Source of the DNA: Roseovarius sp. 217 | GTDB lineage: Bacteria; Pseudomonadota; Alphaproteobacteria; Rhodobacterales; Rhodobacteraceae | Direction of reading: 5' to 3' | Length of the DNA stretch: 64,000 bases | Assembly: GCF_000152845.1 (NCBI RefSeq) | Contig: NZ_CH902584.1 | Location: forward strand, 63,856 to 127,855 | Shown here: piece after piece, positions 47,032-56,333 of the stretch | Layout of the letters: every line of letters starts with the position of its first letter | How positions within the stretch are numbered: position 1 is the stretch's first letter | The notes under the pieces: generated by a model | Told to the model about the DNA's origin: nothing | The model's database searches: none | What the model saw: only the letters and a program-made list of their open reading frames with translations | Program-made: the position numbers and the translations under genes

Positions 47032-47821
47032 AGGGATCCTCCAACGTGACGGATGGCTCAGATGTGCCGTAGGGGTCATCATAGACATTATCAGATGTAC
47101 CGCCCAGCTTGAACCGCCGGTTTTGCAGGAAGATCGAGCGTGACTGCGCGTAACTGTCAGCACTCTCGTAAAGGATCGCATCAATCGTTTCCGAGAACCT
47201 ATCGCGCTTGGACAGCCCTGCGGCCACCCCGGCCCCTGTACCGATCAGGCTCTCGGGGGCTTCGACGATATAGCTGAGCGGATTGGTAAAGAGATCAACG
47301 GCAATGCCCCAGGTGTCCCGTTCGGTCGACGGGCCCAAGAGCGGCAGCTCCACATAGGCCCCCTCTCGCGCGCCCCAGACATGCAGGGTCTGACCGAAAT
47401 CGGTATTTGTGCCCGCAGGCATCCCCATCTCGCTCGCCGGATCAAAGAATCCCCCAAGGCCAACGGTGGTGTTAACCACCAGCCGCGCGGTATCGTGAAT
47501 TGCGCCCCGCATATTGAGCTGTAGCACATTGTTCACGATGTCGCTCGGCAAGGACAGATTCGTTGAAAACCGCCCAATGATGGTTTCAATATCGTCGGGA
47601 ATAGCGGCACTATAGCCCTTGGCCACCGGGCGAACCAGGGATCTGTCCAGACCACGGTTGAACTGATGCACCCCCCGGTTCTGCGACTCGTAGGGATCGA
47701 ACACCCCTTGTGTGGTCTCCGACGGATCAGGTCTCGCGCAGGCGGCCATCAAGGAAAGACCCACCAACGCGGTGACGCGCAGTGCAGGTCCGGAAGCGGA
47801 ATGGAAACGTGACAGCAACAA
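47021..47821 (-). CDS. mlaA: MlaA (VacJ) family lipoprotein
   Basis: This 266-residue lipoprotein has the lipobox LMAAC (Cys28) after a hydrophobic signal. The mature part is FDPYESQNRGVHQFNRGLD, then FSTNLSLPSDIVNNVLQ, TTVGLGGFFDPASEMGM, and LPLLGPSTERDTWGIAVDLFTNPLSYI, all typical of MlaA. The protein removes phospholipids from the outer leaflet of the outer membrane and hands them to MlaC. It is probably followed by mlaC in one transcript and is divergent from the type I secretion genes across 176 bp of AT-rich sequence. Confidence 0.93.
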   Translation of the reverse strand: MLLSRFHSASGPALRVTALVGLSLMAACARPDPSETTQGVFDPYESQNRGVHQFNRGLDRSLVRPVAKGYSAAIPDDIETIIGRFSTNLSLPSDIVNNVLQLNMRGAIHDTARLVVNTTVGLGGFFDPASEMGMPAGTNTDFGQTLHVWGAREGAYVELPLLGPSTERDTWGIAVDLFTNPLSYIVEAPESLIGTGAGVAAGLSKRDRFSETIDAILYESADSYAQSRSIFLQNRRFKLGGTSDNVYDDPYGTSEPSVTLEDPYAE

Positions 47822-47997
47822 TGGAATATCCGTTATTATACGAGTCAGAGATTTACATAAACCATAGCTTGAACAAACCCATCATCCCAACGCCCATGTT
47901 CACAATGCTGTGGCAGAATGGTGACAGAGCCTGTATGGCAGGATCAGAAACGCTTTGGATCAACAGAACACTTAAACGATGACGGCAGGACATTCGA

Positions 47998-49731
47998 TTG
48001 GATAAGTTGAAATTAGAAGCAGGTCGCGAAGAATTGCGCATGGCTCGGCGCGAAAGTCGTGGTCTCTACTGGTTCGTGGGCATTTTCAGTTTTTTCGTGA
48101 ACCTGCTGATGCTGACCGGACCCCTCTACATGTTGCAGGTCTATGACCGCGTTCTCGGAAGCCGGTCGCTCGAAACGCTGATCGCGCTCTCGGTTCTTGT
48201 GCTGTTTCTCTACACGATGATGGGATTGCTTGATTATGCCCGTGGTCGGGTCATGGGTCGGGTCGGCGCGCGGTTTCAGGCCCGCCTCGACCGGCGCGTG
48301 TTCGACGCGGTGATTCGTAAATCCGCGGTGCAGCCCGATGCCAATACCGCCACCGGCCTGCGCGACCTCGAATCCATCCAGCGTCTGATGACCTCGCCCG
48401 TGTTGCTGGCGATTTTCGATATGCCATGGGCTCCGTTCTTTCTGGCTGCGATCTGGGTGTTTCACCCTTGGCTCGGCATTCTTGCGCTGGTCGGGGGCGC
48501 GGGTCTGGTCTTGGTGACGATGATCAATCAGGTCGTGACCCGCCGCCCCACCGGACAGGCCAATACCGCAAGCGTCGAGGCCGAGGCGATTTCGCAGCAA
48601 TTGCGCAACGAATCCGAGATGATACAAGCCATGGGCATGCGCGACGCCGCCTTTGACCGCTGGCAGACCGTGCGCGGCCGGGCTCTCTCGACGGCCATTC
48701 AATCCGCGGATATCGGTGGCACGTTTACCACCTCGACCAAGGCGCTGCGCCTGCTGCTGCAATCGGCGATGCTCGGTCTTGGGGCATGGCTCGTGCTGCG
48801 CGGAGAATTGACACCCGGCGCCATGATCGCAGGCTCGATCCTGATGGGGCGTGCGCTCGCCCCCATCGAGCAGGCCATCGGCCAATGGGCTCTGGTCCAA
48901 CGCGCGATGAAAGGCTGGGACAGTCTCGCGGAACTCTTGGGCACCGTGGCACCTGAACAGCCCCGCACCCCCCTGCCCCGCCCAAAGGCGCGGCTTGAGG
49001 TGCAGCAACTGACCATGGTTCCCCCCGGCGAGAGCCTGGCCGTGCTGAAAACCCTGACGTTCAAGGTGGAACCCGGTCAGGCCGTCGGCGTGATCGGCCA
49101 GTCCGGCGCGGGCAAATCCACCCTGGCCCGCGCCATCACCGGCGTCTGGCGGCCTGCTGGCGGCAAGATCCGGCTCGAGGGTGCCACGCTCGACCAATAT
49201 TCGCCGACCGTGCTTGGCCAATTGATTGGCTATCTGCCGCAGCGCGTGCAGCTCTTTGATGGCACCATCGCCGAGAATATCGCCCGGCTCGCCACCCAAC
49301 CCGATGCCGCCAAAATCGTCGAGGCGGCGCGCAAGGCCGACGCCCATGAGATGATCCTCAAACTGCCCAATGGCTATGACACCCGCGTCAGCGCCAGCGG
49401 CGGACGGCTCTCGGGCGGGCAAATGCAGCGCATCGGCCTTGCCCGTGCGATGTATGGCGATCCCATGATCCTCGTTCTGGACGAGCCGAATTCCAATCTC
49501 GACAATGAGGGCAGCGAGGCGGTCAATGCCGCAATCCGCGGCTTCAAGGCCGAGGGCAAGGCAGTGATCGTCGTCGCTCACCGCCCCGCCGCAATCAAGG
49601 AATGCGACATGCTTCTGATGCTCGAAGGTGGTGTCATGCGCGCCTTTGGCCCTCGCGAAAAGGTCCTCAAGGAAGTGCTCCAGAACCATGAACAACTGAC
49701 CAGTGCGACCAGTGCCGGAGGTGTGCAATGA
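47998..49731 (+). CDS. Type I secretion system permease/ATPase (PrsD family)
   Basis: This 577-residue ABC exporter has an N-terminal membrane domain with about six helices ([32 protein letters not shown] at its start) and a C-terminal ATPase with Walker [19 protein letters not shown], signature [15 protein letters not shown], and Walker [17 protein letters not shown]. This is the PrsD-type of unfused T1SS permeases. The start is taken as the TTG at 47998, with GGCAGGA about 7 bases before it; ATG 48040 is an alternative. It is coupled to the HlyD-family gene (4-bp overlap). Neither a TolC-like outer-membrane gene nor an RTX substrate is adjacent. Confidence 0.9.
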   Translation: MDKLKLEAGREELRMARRESRGLYWFVGIFSFFVNLLMLTGPLYMLQVYDRVLGSRSLETLIALSVLVLFLYTMMGLLDYARGRVMGRVGARFQARLDRRVFDAVIRKSAVQPDANTATGLRDLESIQRLMTSPVLLAIFDMPWAPFFLAAIWVFHPWLGILALVGGAGLVLVTMINQVVTRRPTGQANTASVEAEAISQQLRNESEMIQAMGMRDAAFDRWQTVRGRALSTAIQSADIGGTFTTSTKALRLLLQSAMLGLGAWLVLRGELTPGAMIAGSILMGRALAPIEQAIGQWALVQRAMKGWDSLAELLGTVAPEQPRTPLPRPKARLEVQQLTMVPPGESLAVLKTLTFKVEPGQAVGVIGQSGAGKSTLARAITGVWRPAGGKIRLEGATLDQYSPTVLGQLIGYLPQRVQLFDGTIAENIARLATQPDAAKIVEAARKADAHEMILKLPNGYDTRVSASGGRLSGGQMQRIGLARAMYGDPMILVLDEPNSNLDNEGSEAVNAAIRGFKAEGKAVIVVAHRPAAIKECDMLLMLEGGVMRAFGPREKVLKEVLQNHEQLTSATSAGGVQ

Positions 49732-51035
49732 GCGCCCCCGCCTCCGGTGCATGGTCCGCCCGCACACCGCTGATCGTCGGGCTGATCGGGCTTATTCTTC
49801 TCGTGGGAGGATTCGGCACTTGGGCGGTCTTCACCCAGATTTCCGGCGCGATCATCGCACCGGGCCGCATCGAGGTGGATCAGAATCGTCAAGTCGTCCA
49901 GCATCCCGACGGCGGCGTGGTCTCCGCCATCGAGGTCAAGGAAGGCGACCGCGTCAGCGCCGGTCAGGTGCTCGTTCGCCTTGACCCCACCGACCTGCAA
50001 TCCGAACTCTCGATCATCGAAAACCAGCTTGCCGAACTCATGGCCCGCCGAGGCCGTCTCGAGGCAGAGCGCGATGGGCGCGACACGCTGAAATTCGATC
50101 CGTTGCTGATCGAAATTTCGGCCCAGAACAGGGACGCTAACGATCTCATGGCCGGGCAAAAGACCCTCTTCGACGCGCGCGCCCAGACCGTCGTCGCCGA
50201 GATTGACCAATTGCACAAACGCCGTGGCCAGATCACAAATCAGATCGACGGCATCGACGCGCAGCAAGTGGCGCTCTCACGTCAACTCGACCTGATCGAA
50301 CTCGAGTTGACCGACCAGCAATCACTCTTGGATCGTGGCCTCGCACAGGCCAGTCGCGTCCTCAACCTGCAACGCGAACAGGCGCGGCTCAGCGGCACGA
50401 TGGGCGATCTTGCCGCCCAAAAAGCCGAGGCAGAGGGCCGCATCACCGAAATTGAGATCACCATCCTCAAACTCGGCACCGACCGGCGCGAAGAAGCGAT
50501 CACCACCCTGCGCGATCTGCAATTCCGCGAGTTGGAATTGCGCGAACAGCGCCGTGCCCTGATCGAACAAATGGGACGGCTCGACATCCCGTCCCCGGTT
50601 TCGGGCGTGGTCTACAACCTTCAGGTCTTTGCCCTGCGCTCGGTGATCCGCCCGGCTGATCCGGTCCTTTTCATCGTGCCACAGGACCGCCCTTTGGTGA
50701 TCAACGCCCGCGTGGACAGCATCCATGTCGACAAACTCTTTGTCGGGCAGGAAGTGACCCTGCGCTTCTCAGCGCTCGATCAACGCACCACGCCAGAACT
50801 TTTTGGGCGTGTCACCCAGATTTCCGCCGATGCCTTCGAGGACGAGGCGACGCGCGCCAGCTATTACCGCGCTGAAATCGTGCTGAGCGAAGGCGAACAG
50901 GCCCGTCTGCCCGAGGGCACCGCCCTCATTCCCGGCATGCCGGTCGAGGCCTTCATCCGCACCGCCGACCGCACCCCCATCGCCTATCTGGTCAAGCCAT
51001 TCACCGACTATCTGGCCAAGGCATTTCGAGAGTAG
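49728..51035 (+). CDS. HlyD-family type I secretion membrane fusion protein (PrsE family)
   Basis: This 435-residue protein has one N-terminal transmembrane segment ([21 protein letters not shown]), a lipoyl-like domain ([21 protein letters not shown]), a long coiled coil of about 170 residues, and the HlyD/PrsE C-terminal domain ([20 protein letters not shown], then [19 protein letters not shown] with the typical PxxYL end). It bridges the inner-membrane ATPase and the outer-membrane channel. The start overlaps the upstream permease gene by 4 bp. Confidence 0.92.
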   Translation: MSAPASGAWSARTPLIVGLIGLILLVGGFGTWAVFTQISGAIIAPGRIEVDQNRQVVQHPDGGVVSAIEVKEGDRVSAGQVLVRLDPTDLQSELSIIENQLAELMARRGRLEAERDGRDTLKFDPLLIEISAQNRDANDLMAGQKTLFDARAQTVVAEIDQLHKRRGQITNQIDGIDAQQVALSRQLDLIELELTDQQSLLDRGLAQASRVLNLQREQARLSGTMGDLAAQKAEAEGRITEIEITILKLGTDRREEAITTLRDLQFRELELREQRRALIEQMGRLDIPSPVSGVVYNLQVFALRSVIRPADPVLFIVPQDRPLVINARVDSIHVDKLFVGQEVTLRFSALDQRTTPELFGRVTQISADAFEDEATRASYYRAEIVLSEGEQARLPEGTALIPGMPVEAFIRTADRTPIAYLVKPFTDYLAKAFRE

Positions 51036-51425
51036 AAGCGACGTTGTGACGGCAGGTTTTGGCATTTTGCTGACATTGGTCCCAACTGGTGAGACGCGCG
51101 GTGCCCGTCCGCCGGGTGGGCGCTGCGTCTTCGTCGGCTGGCACTTTATATCCGCCAAAGACTCCCGCGATTTCAAGAGACTGCAACGTTGCAAAAGCGC
51201 CCGCCCGAGGGGGCGGACGGGCGCTGCGCGGCGGCGCGTGCCGCGCCTTTATTCCGCGCTTTGGAGATTAGGGCTAAAGTCCCCTTCAGGCCCAAAAGTC
51301 CCCCGCACCGCGACCCGCCAAAACGAAACCCGCCGCGCAATTCAGACAGAGTCAGGATTTTCGATTTCCTTCCCCGCGCTCTGCGGCTAGCGTCGCCGCG
51401 ACACATCCACAAGGGAGACAGAGAG
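51036..51425. repeat. Repeat-rich intergenic region, copies B and C of a GC-rich element
   Basis: The 390-bp gap between the HlyD-family gene and the ridA gene contains two related segments. Bases 51096-51127 match 5164-5195 at 31 of 32 positions, and 51219-51276 match 5186-5243 at about 47 of 58. Between them, at about 51197-51224, GCGCCCGCCC and GGGCGG..GGGCGC form an imperfect hairpin. Small open frames here (for example from 51046) are GC-rich and do not look coding. The region probably contains two neighbouring copies of a dispersed element, the second close to the ridA promoter. Confidence 0.6.
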
Positions 51426-51887
51426 ATGAGCCAGTTCGAGAAGAAACTTGCCGAAATGGGCGTGACCCTGCCCAAAGCGCCGGCTCCTGCCGCAAATTAC
51501 GTGCCCTATGTTCTCGCGGGCGACATGCTCTTTGTCTCAGGTCAGATCGCCAAGGACGGCGACACTCTGCTGACCGGCAAACTCGGCGCTGATCTCGATA
51601 TCCCCGCCGGGGCCGCGGCTGCCCGCGCCTGCGCGATTGCGCTTCTGGCTCAGGTCAAGGCGGCCTGCGGTGGCGATCTCGACCGCCTGGTGCGCGTCGT
51701 GAAACTCACCGGTTTCGTCAATTCCACCGCCGAGTTCACCCAGCAACCCGCCGTGATCAACGGGGCGTCCGATTTCATCGGCGAGGCATTGGGAGAGGCG
51801 GGCAAACACGCCCGCGCCGCGGTGTCCGCCCCGTCGCTGCCCTTTGGCGTCGCGGTGGAAATCGACGGGATATTCCAGATCAAATGA
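51426..51887 (+). CDS. RidA family (2-iminobutanoate/2-iminopropanoate deaminase-like) protein
   Basis: The 153-residue protein (ATG 51426, AGGGAGACAGAG just upstream) has the RidA/YjgF fold, with VLAGDMLFVSGQIAKDGDTL, the conserved VRVVKLTGFVN, and PFGVAVEIDGIFQI near the end. The family deaminates reactive enamines or imines from PLP enzymes; this 150-residue subgroup (TdcF/YjgH-like) may act on other intermediates. Its stop overlaps the start of the GDPD gene by 4 bp. The repeat region at 51096-51276 lies upstream. Confidence 0.88.
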   Translation: MSQFEKKLAEMGVTLPKAPAPAANYVPYVLAGDMLFVSGQIAKDGDTLLTGKLGADLDIPAGAAAARACAIALLAQVKAACGGDLDRLVRVVKLTGFVNSTAEFTQQPAVINGASDFIGEALGEAGKHARAAVSAPSLPFGVAVEIDGIFQIK

Positions 51888-52651
51888 GCGCCCTCCCCGA
51901 CGCGTTCCGTCGCCTTCCCCTCGCCCATCGCGGGTTGCATGATCTGACCCAAGGCCGCCCCGAGAATTCCCGCGCAGGCCTCACGGCGGCCATCGCCGCA
52001 GGCTACGGGATCGAGATCGACCTGCAACTCAGTCGCGACAATCAGGCGATGGTGTTTCACGATTACGACCTTGGCCGTCTCACCGCTGCCAAAGGCCCCA
52101 TTCGCCAACGCGACGCCGCTGATCTGGCGCAGATTCCGCTCTTGGGCGGCGACGAGGGCATTCCCGACCTGCCCGAAATCCTCAGCCTTGTCGGGGGTCG
52201 CGTGCCGCTGCTGATTGAACTTAAGGATCAGCACGGCCAGATGGGCGAGAGCTGCGGCACGCTCGAGGCCGCGACCGCCGCCGCCCTCACCCACTATGAC
52301 GGTCCCGTCGCCGTCATGTCTTTCAACCCGCATATGGTGGCGCGGATGCTCACGCGCGCCCCGGACATTCCGCGCGGCATCGTTACCTGCGCCTATACGG
52401 CCAAAGATTGGCCGCTCCTGCCCGAGGCAATCCGCACCCGCCTGCGCGACATTCCCGATTATGACGCCACCCGCGCCTGCTTTGTCAGCCATGACATCGC
52501 CGATCTGGACAGAGCCCGCCTTGACGCTCTGCGCTCTGACGGCTCGACACTCCTTTGCTGGACCGTCCGCAGCCCGCAAGCCGAGGCAGAAGCCCGCAAA
52601 CGTGCAGACAATATCACCTTTGAGGGCTACCTGCCGGATTTCCCCGCTTGA
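51884..52651 (+). CDS. ugpQ: Glycerophosphodiester phosphodiesterase family protein
   Basis: The enzyme hydrolyses glycerophosphodiesters to glycerol 3-phosphate and an alcohol. In the 255-residue protein the GDPD motif is complete: PLAHRGLHDLTQGRPENSRAG, then GIEIDLQLSRDNQAMVFHDYDLGRLT, where the metal-binding E-x-D and the catalytic histidines are visible, and later PLLIELKD. No signal peptide is present, so it is cytosolic, as UgpQ. It overlaps the upstream ridA gene by 4 bp. Phosphate-containing membrane lipids or exogenous phosphodiesters may be the source of substrate. Confidence 0.9.
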   Translation: MSALPDAFRRLPLAHRGLHDLTQGRPENSRAGLTAAIAAGYGIEIDLQLSRDNQAMVFHDYDLGRLTAAKGPIRQRDAADLAQIPLLGGDEGIPDLPEILSLVGGRVPLLIELKDQHGQMGESCGTLEAATAAALTHYDGPVAVMSFNPHMVARMLTRAPDIPRGIVTCAYTAKDWPLLPEAIRTRLRDIPDYDATRACFVSHDIADLDRARLDALRSDGSTLLCWTVRSPQAEAEARKRADNITFEGYLPDFPA

Positions 52652-52718
52652 ACCGCCTCCGGCGCAGTCCAGATAACCCAGCGGACAATGGCAATCGGGG
52701 CAAGGGCAGTCACCGCAG

Positions 52719-53903
52719 ATGACGAACGATCAGATCACCATCACCCTGCACAATCGCCTGTCCGACATCGGGCAGGCCGCATGGGACGCCTGCGCCTGCC
52801 CCGAGGCCGCAGCAGGCAGGCCAGAGGATCCCTTCACCACCTATCGCTTTCTCGCGGCGTTGGCGGACAGTCGCTCGGTCGGCACCGGCAGCGGATGGCA
52901 ACCCCATTACCTGAGCGCCGAACAGAACGGCCAGATCATCGCCTGCGCGCCGCTTTATCTGAAATCCCACTCTCAGGGCGAATATATCTTCGATCACAAC
53001 TGGGCCCATGCCTATGAGCGCGCGGGCGGGCGCTACTATCCGAAATTCCAGATCGCCGTGCCCTTCACCCCGGCCACAGGCCGCCGCCTGCTCACCCGTC
53101 CCGGATATGAGGATATAGGCCGGGCCGCGCTGATCGAGGGCGCGGTCGATGTGACGACACGCAATGCGCTCTCCTCACTGCACATCACCTTTTGCACCGG
53201 ACAAGAGGTCGAGACAGGTGCCGCCCATGGCCTCATGCCCCGCCGCACCCAGCAATATCACTGGCTCAATCGCGATTACGCCGATTTTGACAGCTTTCTC
53301 GCGGATCTGTCCTCTCGCAAACGCAAGGCGATCCGCAAGGAACGCTCCCGCGCCGCAGAGTTCGGCGGCGAGATCGTGACCCTCACCGGCGATCAGATCC
53401 AGCCCGAACACTGGGATGCGGTCTGGACCTTTTATCAGGATACCGGGGCGCGCAAATGGGGCACGCCCTATCTGACCCGCGCCTTTTTCAACCGGGCCCA
53501 TGACACCCTGCGCGACGATATCCTGCTTGTCCTCGCCCTGCGCGACGGACAGCCCGTGGCCGGCGCCCTGAACTTCATCGGCGCATCGGCGCTTTATGGC
53601 CGCTACTGGGGCTGCATCGAGGATCACCCCTGCCTGCATTTTGAACTCTGTTATTACAAGGCGATCGAATTCGCCATTGAACAGGGCCTGCAAAGGGTAG
53701 AGGCTGGAGCACAAGGTGAACACAAACTGGCGCGCGGCTATCTGCCAGTGGCCACACATTCGCTGCACTGGCTGCGCGATCCGGGCTTTGCCGAGGCGGT
53801 CGCGCAGTATCTCAAGGCCGAACGTGCCGCCGTCGACGAGGATATCGACATCCTCACCAGCTATGGGCCCTTCCGCAAGACGACACAGGAGGATCACGAA
53901 TGA
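52719..53903 (+). CDS. FemAB-like GNAT-domain protein (DUF482/peptidogalycan biosynthesis family)
   Basis: The 394-residue protein has the FemAB-like pattern [20 protein letters not shown] around residue 205, followed by [19 protein letters not shown] and [31 protein letters not shown], typical of DUF482 proteins. Members contain two GNAT-related domains but have no proven substrate; they are named after peptidoglycan bridge-forming FemX. It starts at ATG 52719, 67 bp after the GDPD gene. The last codons overlap phhB (ATGA at 53900). Confidence 0.82.
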   Translation: MTNDQITITLHNRLSDIGQAAWDACACPEAAAGRPEDPFTTYRFLAALADSRSVGTGSGWQPHYLSAEQNGQIIACAPLYLKSHSQGEYIFDHNWAHAYERAGGRYYPKFQIAVPFTPATGRRLLTRPGYEDIGRAALIEGAVDVTTRNALSSLHITFCTGQEVETGAAHGLMPRRTQQYHWLNRDYADFDSFLADLSSRKRKAIRKERSRAAEFGGEIVTLTGDQIQPEHWDAVWTFYQDTGARKWGTPYLTRAFFNRAHDTLRDDILLVLALRDGQPVAGALNFIGASALYGRYWGCIEDHPCLHFELCYYKAIEFAIEQGLQRVEAGAQGEHKLARGYLPVATHSLHWLRDPGFAEAVAQYLKAERAAVDEDIDILTSYGPFRKTTQEDHE

Positions 53904-54202
53904 CCGAAAAACTCAGCGACACCGCCCGCAAGACCACCCTAGAGCCCTTGCTCGGGAATGGCTGGGCCATGACCGAGGGCCGCGACGCGATCCACAAAAC
54001 CTATAAGTTTGGCGATTTTGTCGAGGCCATGGGCTTTATGACCCGCGCCGCCCTCTGGGCAGAGAAATGGAACCACCATCCCGAATGGTTCAATGTCTAC
54101 AACCGGGTCGAGGTGACGCTCACCACCCATGACGTGAGCGGTCTCAGCAGCTTGGACGTGAAACTCGCCCGAAAATTCGATGGGTTGGCGGCGCAGACTT
54201 AA
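53900..54202 (+). CDS. phhB: 4a-Hydroxytetrahydrobiopterin (pterin-4a-carbinolamine) dehydratase
   Basis: The 100-residue protein has the PCD/DCoH signature: [39 protein letters not shown], with the catalytic histidine pair in NHHPEW and the later [16 protein letters not shown]. It dehydrates 4a-hydroxytetrahydrobiopterin formed by phenylalanine hydroxylase and can also stimulate molybdopterin-related pathways in some bacteria. It overlaps the FemAB-like gene by 4 bp. No phhA gene is in the window. Confidence 0.93.
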   Translation: MTEKLSDTARKTTLEPLLGNGWAMTEGRDAIHKTYKFGDFVEAMGFMTRAALWAEKWNHHPEWFNVYNRVEVTLTTHDVSGLSSLDVKLARKFDGLAAQT

Positions 54203-54206
54203 TACC

Positions 54207-54236
54207 AAAAAAACGCCCCGGCACTTGGCCGGGGCG
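54207..54236 (-). terminator. Rho-independent terminator of the flagellar-type minus unit
   Basis: A 9-bp stem (arms CGCCCCGGC 54214-54222 and GCCGGGGCG 54228-54236, loop ACTTG) is followed on the minus strand by seven U residues. It closes the 54276-56327 transcription unit and could also end phhB on the plus strand with poorer tract. Confidence 0.88.
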
Positions 54237-54275
54237 CATCACTTCATGGTCCAGACAGGCCCCCCTGCCCGGACC

Positions 54276-54656
54276 TCAATGCTTGCGCAACTTCCGGATT
54301 GCCTCCAGTTCCGAGGCACTGATCCCGGTATTGCGTGTGATGGCATCGGGCTTTTGCCCAAACCGCGCCATGTCGATGGCCTGCTCGATCATACGGTCAC
54401 TCACCAGCCAGTCGAAATCACGGCGCATCTCGTCCATGCGATCCGCGATGCTGACCAAGGACGCCTCTTCTCCCAGCCCAAGCCGGGTCCCCAAGCGACG
54501 GGCGATATGCTCGATCTCGGCCTCGCTCAGCCGCAGCACCTGGCCGCTCAAATGCGCCACCATCCGCGCCATCCGGAGCGACACGGCAAGCAAGAGCGGC
54601 AGCGCGATCATGCAAAGCACCGTCAGCGCATAGAGGGTAATCTCAAAATTAGTCAT
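54276..54656 (-). CDS. Conserved membrane-anchored protein of unknown function
   Basis: This 126-residue protein has one N-terminal transmembrane helix (LYALTVLCMIALPLLLAVSL) and a charged cytoplasmic or periplasmic helical part, LSEAEIEHIARRLGTRLGLG and later FDWLVSDRMIEQAIDMARFG and SASELEAIRKLRKH. I do not recognise a family. It follows flgM by 13 bp in the same orientation, so it is likely to belong to the flagellar unit, and similar position in flagellar operons would suggest a motility-related role, which is inference only. Confidence 0.6.
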   Translation of the reverse strand: MTNFEITLYALTVLCMIALPLLLAVSLRMARMVAHLSGQVLRLSEAEIEHIARRLGTRLGLGEEASLVSIADRMDEMRRDFDWLVSDRMIEQAIDMARFGQKPDAITRNTGISASELEAIRKLRKH

Positions 54657-54669
54657 GTCTGCCCTCGTC

Positions 54670-54972
54670 TCAGCGCATCATCGCGCTGTAATCCTGAAAA
54701 ATACTGTCGGCGATGCGCTTGGCATCCACCGGATAGTTGCCATTGGCGACCGCGTCCTTGATCCGCGAGACGCGTTCGGCATCAAACGGCGGGCCTTGGT
54801 CGACCATGCGCTCGATCACTCCGATCGAGGCAGACGTGCTGAGCTTGACGGAATCCACGGAACTCACAGGCTGATGCGCTCGCGTGCCGCTGGCACCGCC
54901 CGGCGCGCTCTCGGTCGAAACCGGCATCAGCCGCGGTCGCGCGGCGTGGGAAGAGTTGACTGAATCGACCAT
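54670..54972 (-). CDS. flgM: Flagellar anti-sigma factor FlgM family protein
   Basis: The 100-residue protein starts MVDSVNSSHAARPRLMP (ATG 54972, with GGAGAG 5-6 bases upstream). The N-terminal half is disordered and rich in Ser/Thr/Ala, and the C-terminal part, VERMVDQGPPFDAERVSRIKDAVANGNYPVDAKRIADSIF, is the helical FlgM sigma28-binding region (the family pattern D..RV..IK.AI..G.Y..D...IA..ll). FlgM holds the flagellar sigma factor until the hook is complete and is then exported. It lies between flgA and the unknown membrane protein. An upstream ATG (54996) exists without a clear ribosome site. Confidence 0.78.
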   Translation of the reverse strand: MVDSVNSSHAARPRLMPVSTESAPGGASGTRAHQPVSSVDSVKLSTSASIGVIERMVDQGPPFDAERVSRIKDAVANGNYPVDAKRIADSIFQDYSAMMR

Positions 54973-55032
54973 TGGATCTCTCCGGTGGGACGCCATCAGG
55001 GCGCGGTTCTTATAGTCAAGAACGGCGGGAGC

Positions 55033-55731
55033 TCAGCGGATGTTAGGCCGAACTGTCACTTTGTTGCGCCCCGTCACCGTCACATGCACCACGTCACCGC
55101 TCCCGGCATTGGTCACACGGATTGCCTGCCCCACCTGTCCGGCCTCAAGCGCGACACCGGCCGCCTCGATCCGAATGCCGCCCATAGCCGTGACAATGGT
55201 CACGGGACCGCCCTCCTCCACCTGCCAGTCATGCTCCAGATGCCGCACCAAGAGAGGTTGCCCGGCACCCAGATTGCTCTTGAGGCGGCGACCGATCGCC
55301 GTTTCAACGGCCTCCACCAGATCACTCTGACCCGTCGTGGCAATCTCGACCTCGCGCAGATGCTCTGCCCGCAACACCGTGCCGCGTGGCAGGCTCTCGG
55401 CCAGCACCAGCGCGACCCGCTGCGCCCTGTCGCCAGAGACGCCCGGCAAACGCGGCGCGGCCTCGCCACCCTCAATGCGGATCACGCGCGTCCAACCGCC
55501 CGGCCCGTCACAGCTCAGGCTCACCGCCTGCCAGCCACCCTGATGCGGTGCAATCTTTGGCGCAACCGGACAGGGGGGAAAGGCGCGATGCACCGACAGC
55601 ACCGGCTGCCCCCCCTGCCCAGCCGCCGTCAGCGCCTGCTCGACAAGCACCCGAACCTCGCGCCCGTCCAGAGCCGTCGCCGCCATCGGCACGAGACACG
55701 CCAAAGCCAACCCAAATCCGATCCGGATCAT
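55033..55731 (-). CDS. flgA: Flagellar P-ring assembly chaperone FlgA
   Basis: The 232-residue protein has a signal peptide (about 20 residues, ending ATALDG) and the C-terminal SAF domain: RGTVLRAEHLREVEIATT, GRRLKSNLGAGQPLLVRHLE, then VTIVTAMGGIRIEAAGVAL and GQAIRVTNAGSGDVVHVTV, a standard FlgA pattern. It assists assembly of the P-ring protein FlgI in the periplasm. The start overlaps the upstream truncated gene by 4 bp. Other rod and ring genes (flgF, flgG, flgH, flgI) are missing on this side, apparently because the cluster breaks at the IS scar. Confidence 0.9.
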   Translation of the reverse strand: MIRIGFGLALACLVPMAATALDGREVRVLVEQALTAAGQGGQPVLSVHRAFPPCPVAPKIAPHQGGWQAVSLSCDGPGGWTRVIRIEGGEAAPRLPGVSGDRAQRVALVLAESLPRGTVLRAEHLREVEIATTGQSDLVEAVETAIGRRLKSNLGAGQPLLVRHLEHDWQVEEGGPVTIVTAMGGIRIEAAGVALEAGQVGQAIRVTNAGSGDVVHVTVTGRNKVTVRPNIR

Positions 55732-56333
55732 AAGCCCGCCTCGACGAAATAGACCCGCAAACCATTGAAACTCGCCAGCGCGCGGCTTGGGTCCAGCGGA
55801 CGCAGCGTGGTCCGGCTATTGTCCAGCGCAACCACTTCCAAGAGACCAAAGCCGTCATTGGGATCATCCACAAACGCAAGGCTGGCCCGCGTCAGGCCGT
55901 GCCGCCGCCCCAGCGGCACGCTCAGCCCGTCAGACCCGAGCGCCAGACGCGCCTCGGCGGGCTGACAGGCCAGACCATCGAGCATCGCGCGCACCTCTTG
56001 CAACACCCCAGCGGTAAGACCCGCCTCGGCGCTGCTGCGACTCTGCCCGGCAACAAGACCCGCGACCCCACCGCGCGGCACCGCCGCCTGACGTTCAATC
56101 CGGCGTCGCACGCCATTGCCATCCGGCCCGATCACCGCCACCTCCAGCGCCAGACGCAGCGTCTTGCCCTGTCGCTCCACAGTGATGCTCTGGTTCATCC
56201 GATGATCCCCCGCAGCAGGCAGCGATTGGCCGCGCGTGAGCGTGTTATAATCCAGCGCCGCCGCCACAGGTGCCGTGGACAGTGGCGCGATCCGCTCCAG
56301 ATCCGTGTCGGGATGGGCACGCAGCACCGCCTG
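55728..56333 (-). pseudogene. 5'-truncated flagellar-cluster gene (possible FlgT-like)
   Basis: The frame is open for about 200 codons to the stop at 55728 and overlaps flgA by 4 bp. Reading upstream, the coding frame runs through QAVLRAHPDTDLE and stops at a TAA (56336-56334) that is part of the inverted-repeat arm. So the N terminus was replaced by the element; the GTG at 56327 could at best give a shortened protein. The residual part has VEGLQ-like beta-rich segments (LRLALEVAVIGPDGNG, LNSRTTLRPLDPSRALASFNG) and resembles a flagellar assembly protein T C-terminal part in size and position, but the assignment is tentative. Confidence 0.6.

Noticed and set aside
48013-49767. 584-codon minus-strand open frame opposite the PrsD-type gene
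   Set aside because: Antisense to Walker A, signature and Walker B motifs that prove the plus-strand gene.
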